Assembly (NCBI RefSeq): GCF_020524165.1
Contig: NZ_JAIVKU010000005.1
Span: 682,001-746,000, forward strand
Direction of reading: 5' to 3'
DNA: 64,000 bases
Origin: Guptibacillus hwajinpoensis
GTDB taxonomy: Bacteria; Bacillota; Bacilli; Bacillales; Guptibacillaceae
This document shows, one piece after another, positions 60,507 to 64,000 of this stretch. The notes below the pieces were generated by a model that saw nothing but the letters and a program-made list of their open reading frames with translations, was not told the origin of the DNA and did no database searches. The number at the start of each line of letters is the position of its first letter. Within the stretch, counting starts at the first letter, position 1. Both the position numbers and the translations under genes were made by a program.

Positions 60507-61914
60507 CCGCTCGCCCCCTCCCTTTAATGAAAAAAAGTATACCTGCAACTGCAAGAGAAGGGAGAACAGGATGATACACTGTCTGTACCTCATTCGGGAT
60601 AAAGAAGAAAGCGAGCACATACGTCATTAATCCGCCAAATGTTGAAAAAAGCGCATGGCGATAATCAACGTTCGTATAGAGTCCACCATATAGCGGAAAG
60701 AACAACGAGACCGCAATAATCCCCCAAATGTGTCCACTAAATGGCACAATTCCTTGTGGTGGCGTAAAGGCAATCACAAGAGAAAAGGTAGCAAAGATAA
60801 AGATCATCCACCGTGTCCAGGAAATCACTTTTAGATCGACTGCATTCTTATTTCGAATTGGAAGCGTGATATCATACACAAAGCTCGTCGCCATGATCAA
60901 TAGCTGCGAATTTGCTGTCGAGATCGCGGCAGCGACAACGCTAATTAACAACACCCCTTTTAACGGCGTTTCAAGTAAATACGCGATAATGAACGGGTAG
61001 ATTTCATCTGTACTCGTAAAGGGAACGTTCGGATCAAGCACGCGAGAACCGATGCCAATCACGAAAATAGAAAAATAAATGAGCACGAGAAAAATGGTAC
61101 TGGTGCCAACCATTTTTAGCGCAACCTGTTTAGAGCGTGAGGAAAGAATACGAACAGCGTATTGAGGATTTGCCGCAACGCCAAGTCCGAGTGAGAAGAA
61201 CGCACTTAACAATCCCCAGAACGATAAGCCACCTTCAGGAAAGAGCGCTAAATAAGAAGCGGTTTCACCATCATCTAGAATCGAAAGCCCTGTCGCAAGT
61301 TCTCCTATTCCGCCAATTTCTTTCACAATAAAGACGCCGCCTAAGATGGACCCAAAGAGAATTAAGCAAAAATGAAAAATATCGGTTCGCGCAACAGAAT
61401 GCAATCCACCAAACGTTGTATAGAGTACAAAAAGATAAATTAAAAACACACTAACCGTATACGGAATCTCAAGCATCTGACTAACAACGATCCCAAACCC
61501 TCTGATTTGAATCACAACATAGAGGAGGTAGCTCACGCTCAAAATGATGCCAACCCATATTTGTAGCAGTTTTGAATCATAGCGGACGAGAAAAAATTCT
61601 GGAACGGTCACCACGTTATAGGTATAAAGTTTGGAGGCTAGAAAAAATAGCCCAATAATTCCAAGTAACCAGGCGATGGCAGTGGTCCAAATGACCGAAA
61701 CCCCGCCTTCATATATCAGGCCTGGTAAACCCAGTAGAGAGGCCGCACTAAACCAGGTTGCACAGAAAGAGGCCACGCTCGGAAATAAAGGAAGATTTCT
61801 TCCTGCTAGAAAGTACCCCTTTAATTCATCCGTCTTATCAAAACCATGCTTTCCTAGAATAAGAATGGCTATGGTATAAAGGAGGAAAACGCTTAAATAT
61901 AGTAGTTCATCCAT
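60490..61914 (-). CDS. Sodium:solute symporter family (SLC5) protein, operon with kinase and regulator
   Basis: 474 residues, about 13 helices. SSS signatures: LKGYFLAGRNLPLFPSVASFCATWFSAASLLGLPGLIYEGGVSVIW and a middle AAISTANSQLLIMATSFVYDI (Na2-site region, conserved Ser/Thr). It imports a small solute with Na+, or acts as the sensor input of the linked two-component system. The gene overlaps the kinase gene by 17 bp, and kinase and regulator follow, reminiscent of CbrA-CbrB where transporter and kinase are fused. Confidence 0.9.
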   Translation of the reverse strand: MDELLYLSVFLLYTIAILILGKHGFDKTDELKGYFLAGRNLPLFPSVASFCATWFSAASLLGLPGLIYEGGVSVIWTTAIAWLLGIIGLFFLASKLYTYNVVTVPEFFLVRYDSKLLQIWVGIILSVSYLLYVVIQIRGFGIVVSQMLEIPYTVSVFLIYLFVLYTTFGGLHSVARTDIFHFCLILFGSILGGVFIVKEIGGIGELATGLSILDDGETASYLALFPEGGLSFWGLLSAFFSLGLGVAANPQYAVRILSSRSKQVALKMVGTSTIFLVLIYFSIFVIGIGSRVLDPNVPFTSTDEIYPFIIAYLLETPLKGVLLISVVAAAISTANSQLLIMATSFVYDITLPIRNKNAVDLKVISWTRWMIFIFATFSLVIAFTPPQGIVPFSGHIWGIIAVSLFFPLYGGLYTNVDYRHALFSTFGGLMTYVLAFFFIPNEVQTVYHPVLPSLAVAGILFFIKGRGRADASLH

Positions 61915-61974
61915 TTCGTTCTCCCCTCCATTTTCTGTCAGTTTTTTTCAATCGTACGATTTGTTTCAGGTTTC

Positions 61975-61980
61975 ATTATA
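61975..61980 (-). promoter_or_regulatory. -10 element of the symporter-kinase-regulator operon
   Basis: Consensus TATAAT on the minus strand 61 bp ahead of the symporter ATG. No convincing -35 in register, so an activator could be needed. Confidence 0.45.
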
Positions 61981-62031
61981 TACAAAATCACGTGTATGAA
62001 CCAGAATTGGCCATACATCAACTTTTCTAAC

Positions 62032-62085
62032 CATAACATAACAAAGTCGCTCCTCTTAATCAGGAAGCGACTTTGTTATGTTATG
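62032..62085. repeat. Long intergenic hairpin between divergent genes
   Basis: 20-bp perfect stem (CATAACATAACAAAGTCGCT and its complement), extended by three more pairs past a one-base bulge, with a short loop. No T tract on either side. Confidence 0.8.
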
Positions 62086-62201
62086 CCCAAATGTTGAACT
62101 ATAAAGATCTACAATGTTCCACAGTTATCTTATCCTCTTCTAAAAAGGTATTATTCATTGAATGTAGAAGTAGTTAGGTATGATCAATTGGAGGTTTTCA
62201 C

Positions 62202-62519
62202 ATGAAGCAATTTCTATACAAGCTAACATTAATCCCTGAACTACTCGAAGAAAGCAACTGGACGGAAAAGGAAAACCATATCGTTTCCGAGCACTTCCAC
62301 GCTCTCCAACAGCTCCTGAAAAATGATACGCTTATCATGGCAGGACGCACCCTAAACAATGACCCTTCTGCTTTCGGAATTGTTGTGATTCAAGTCCCAT
62401 CAGAAGATGATGCTGAAGCACTAATGAACAGTGATCCTGCCGTACGAGAAGGGATCATGACAGCAGAACTTTATCCTTATAGCGTTGCCCTTTATAACGA
62501 TACTTTCTCACCACGTTAG
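62202..62519 (+). CDS. YciI family protein
   Basis: 105 residues, ferredoxin-like fold with the YciI pattern: KLTLIPELLEESNWTEKENHIVSEHFHALQQLLKNDTLIMAGRTLNNDPSAFGIVVIQVPSEDDAEALMNSDPAVREGIMTAELYPYSVAL. The conserved His of HFHALQ and the Asp of MNSDPAV fit a YciI active site. Function in bacilli unknown. TTGGAGG precedes the ATG. Confidence 0.88.
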   Translation: MKQFLYKLTLIPELLEESNWTEKENHIVSEHFHALQQLLKNDTLIMAGRTLNNDPSAFGIVVIQVPSEDDAEALMNSDPAVREGIMTAELYPYSVALYNDTFSPR

Positions 62520-62533
62520 CTTCAGGGGTGCTC

Positions 62534-62572
62534 AATCAAAAGCAGACGCCTCGTAGACGTCTGCTTTTGATT
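62534..62572. terminator. Bidirectional terminator
   Basis: 15-bp stem AATCAAAAGCAGACG/CGTCTGCTTTTGATT, 9-base loop, shared by the YciI-like gene and the converging GNAT gene; its right arm overlaps the stop of the latter. Confidence 0.9.
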
Positions 62573-63068
62573 AAAAATATTGAACCATATGCTCTTCGTT
62601 CAGAAACTGCCCCTGCACATAGAGAGCTTTCTCTTCAATATAAACCGTTTTAAAACCGAAGCTCTTGTACAGGTGCTTTGCTCGTTCATTCGTTGATACG
62701 ACAGATACACTTAATTTAATAAGCGCATCCTGGTTCTTTGCATAATCAATGACGCGAGAGAGAAGCGCTCTGCCTGTCCCTTTGCCACGATATTCCGGTG
62801 TTACGTAGACAGCAAATAAATCCGCTTTGTGCCGAACCTTAATCCCAGACCCTCTGACAAATGTAATCACACCAATTAACATTTCGTTATCAAAAGCGCC
62901 AAAAGTAGCGCCAGATTCCATGTTTCTCGCTGTGCTTTGAATCGGGTCATCCTTTAGAATCGCTTCTTCGTAACTTGACGCGAACGCTTCAGGATTTTTC
63001 TTTAATGCTTCTAACCGAAGCGCCCAGTAAGCTTCAGCATCATTTGCTGTTAGCTGTCTTACTTCCAT
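62571..63068 (-). CDS. GNAT family N-acetyltransferase
   Basis: 165 residues. VRQLTANDAEAYWALRLEALKKNPEAFASSYEEA at the start, DLFAVYVTPEYRGKGTGRALLSRVIDYAKN (acetyl-CoA loop RGKGTG), VVSTNERAKHLYKSFGFKTVYIEEKAL, ending in EEHMVQYF. Related to the YkkB/YjdJ-type protein acetyltransferases; the substrate is unknown. Gap of 17 bp from the carboxylesterase gene upstream, so likely one transcript. Confidence 0.88.
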   Translation of the reverse strand: MEVRQLTANDAEAYWALRLEALKKNPEAFASSYEEAILKDDPIQSTARNMESGATFGAFDNEMLIGVITFVRGSGIKVRHKADLFAVYVTPEYRGKGTGRALLSRVIDYAKNQDALIKLSVSVVSTNERAKHLYKSFGFKTVYIEEKALYVQGQFLNEEHMVQYF

Positions 63069-63085
63069 GTCAAAACCTCCTAAAC

Positions 63086-63826
63086 TTACAAGAGTCCTTT
63101 TATAAATGCTTTACACTTTTCTGCAATTAATTCTTTATCATGATCGAGTGTAGCCACATGATAGCTGTCATTCAATTCAATCACTTCTTTATTCGTTGAA
63201 GCAATATCTTTATAGATGAGCGTCGAATTTTCTGGCGGCACGACGTGATCCTCAATTGATTTAAAAATCAACGCGGGCATTTTAATAGAAGAAAGATCAC
63301 CTCGTGTAAGCTCAGTTAGCTTTAGAATCTCCTGGATTGACTTTGTCGGGGTTTTCTCATAAGCCAGTTCGTCAACGCCTTCTGCTTTAATATCTGAACC
63401 AATCGCATCAAGGAAGCGCGGCTCTGTTTTCCCCCTCATTTGTTCTAGACCAGGCAAGTCAATTGCGGCATTAATCGGCATAATGCCTTTTACTTCAGGG
63501 TGTTTTTCAGCTAAATAAAGCGTTAGTGTTCCGCCCATCGATAGCCCCGTGATGAAAAAGGTATCACAACGTTCGTTCAACCATTGGTAGCCTTCTTCAA
63601 CAGACTGGATCCACTCTTCATATGTACTCTGCTCCATGTCTTCGTAGTGGGTACCGTGACCTTTCAACCTTGGACCGCAAACAGTATATCCTTCCGAAGC
63701 CAGCTGCTCGCCAAGATAACGCATGCTTTGCGTCGAACCTGTAAAACCGTGGATAACCAGCACGCCAATGTGATTTCCTTCAAAATAAAACGGCTCTGCC
63801 TCTTGTAATACGTCATATTTCGCCAT
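63086..63826 (-). CDS. Carboxylesterase (Est30/YvaK type)
   Basis: 246 residues, alpha/beta hydrolase. IGVLVIHGFTGSTQSMRYLGEQLA (oxyanion region HGFTG), the nucleophile in GLSMGG, the catalytic Asp in SIEDHVVP and the His in DSYHVATLD. Length and motifs match the Geobacillus Est30 and B. subtilis YvaK esterases that split short-chain esters. AGGAGGG lies before the ATG. No secG or rnr gene beside it in this window. Confidence 0.92.
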   Translation of the reverse strand: MAKYDVLQEAEPFYFEGNHIGVLVIHGFTGSTQSMRYLGEQLASEGYTVCGPRLKGHGTHYEDMEQSTYEEWIQSVEEGYQWLNERCDTFFITGLSMGGTLTLYLAEKHPEVKGIMPINAAIDLPGLEQMRGKTEPRFLDAIGSDIKAEGVDELAYEKTPTKSIQEILKLTELTRGDLSSIKMPALIFKSIEDHVVPPENSTLIYKDIASTNKEVIELNDSYHVATLDHDKELIAEKCKAFIKGLL

Positions 63827-63967
63827 ATCGTATCCCTCCTAATCGTTATCATGTAGCATTCGTCACGAAAGCGCTTTATCCCTTTTTGAAAATGTGCAAA
63901 ATAAGGTTTGATTCCGTTATCTAAGTGGAACATATTACCTGGATATACTTAACTGGAGGAATGTAAC

Positions 63968-64000
63968 ATGTCACATCTCATCACATCCGAGCAAGATCCC
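63968..64000 (+). CDS. Start of a gene running off the window
   Basis: Only 11 codons (MSHLITSEQDP) after GGAGG at an 8-base distance. Too little to identify. Confidence 0.6.
   Translation, partial: MSHLITSEQDP

Noticed and set aside
1..64000. Prophage, integrative element or insertion sequence
   Set aside because: No integrase, transposase, phage structural gene or flanking direct repeats seen; decayed genes appear to be simple deletions and frameshifts.

Overview
The window looks like a chromosomal segment of an endospore-forming, low-GC Gram-positive bacterium of the Bacillaceae (Bacillus sensu lato). Supporting signs are strong AGGAGG-type ribosome binding sites, frequent GTG/TTG starts, many hairpin-plus-U-tract terminators, a T-box leader, PurR-type boxes before guaC, an adeR-ald pair, a Spo0E-like phosphatase, gerP-like spore genes, lipoteichoic acid synthase and phosphatidylserine decarboxylase. 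I see no rRNA, tRNA, CRISPR array, prophage or complete insertion sequence. I cannot name a species from the sequence alone.

Layout. 1-4.7 kb: a branched-chain amino acid type ABC importer operon on the minus strand (livJ-livH-livM-livG-livF, the last gene cut by the window edge). 4.7-17.4 kb: single housekeeping and accessory genes (Rrf2 regulator, GNAT, Bax-inhibitor-like protein, RibD-like reductase, MFS pump, DUF4385, LTA synthase, secreted lipase, GrpB, a 5'-truncated methyltransferase). 17.5-24.5 kb: a DHA2 drug pump, then a malate-type two-component system with a 2-hydroxycarboxylate transporter, an AEC permease and a DUF3189 protein. 24.6-28.5 kb: an MFS exporter under a T-box leader, and PEP synthase. 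28.8-31.3 kb: adeR and ald with matching operator-like sites. 31.4-38.7 kb: Spo0E-like, psd, a broken zinc-finger gene, a four-gene VOC/GyrI operon, guaC under a promoter with two PurBoxes, and an S13 penicillin-binding protein. 39.1-40.9 kb: a compact spore-gene island (GerPC-like, three GerPA/PF-like, Hsp20). 41-51 kb: an accessory stretch of small membrane proteins, regulators, oxidoreductases and several decayed genes. 51-62 kb: one coherent minus-strand region. A solute:sodium symporter, a sensor kinase and an NtrC-like regulator with overlapping or abutting ends are followed by a 5-oxoproline operon (NRAMP-like transporter, PxpB, PxpA, PxpC, biotin carrier protein, biotin carboxylase, YcsI). 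62-64 kb: YciI-like protein, GNAT, carboxylesterase and the start of one further gene.

How the parts work together. livJHMGF imports amino acids. Alanine dehydrogenase (AdeR-controlled), malate uptake and PEP synthase together point to growth on amino acids and organic acids. The 51-62 kb block suggests sensing and use of 5-oxoproline with an added biotin-dependent carboxylation module.

Most unusual features: two arrays of degenerate direct repeats with a 20-bp period, each just past the 3' end of a minus-strand gene and next to a hairpin; a 46-bp perfect palindrome between two divergent genes; biotin carboxylase and carrier genes inside the pxp operon; an NtrC-like regulator whose GAFTGA loop is replaced; a T-box before an exporter; and a cluster of four decayed genes at different stages of loss.
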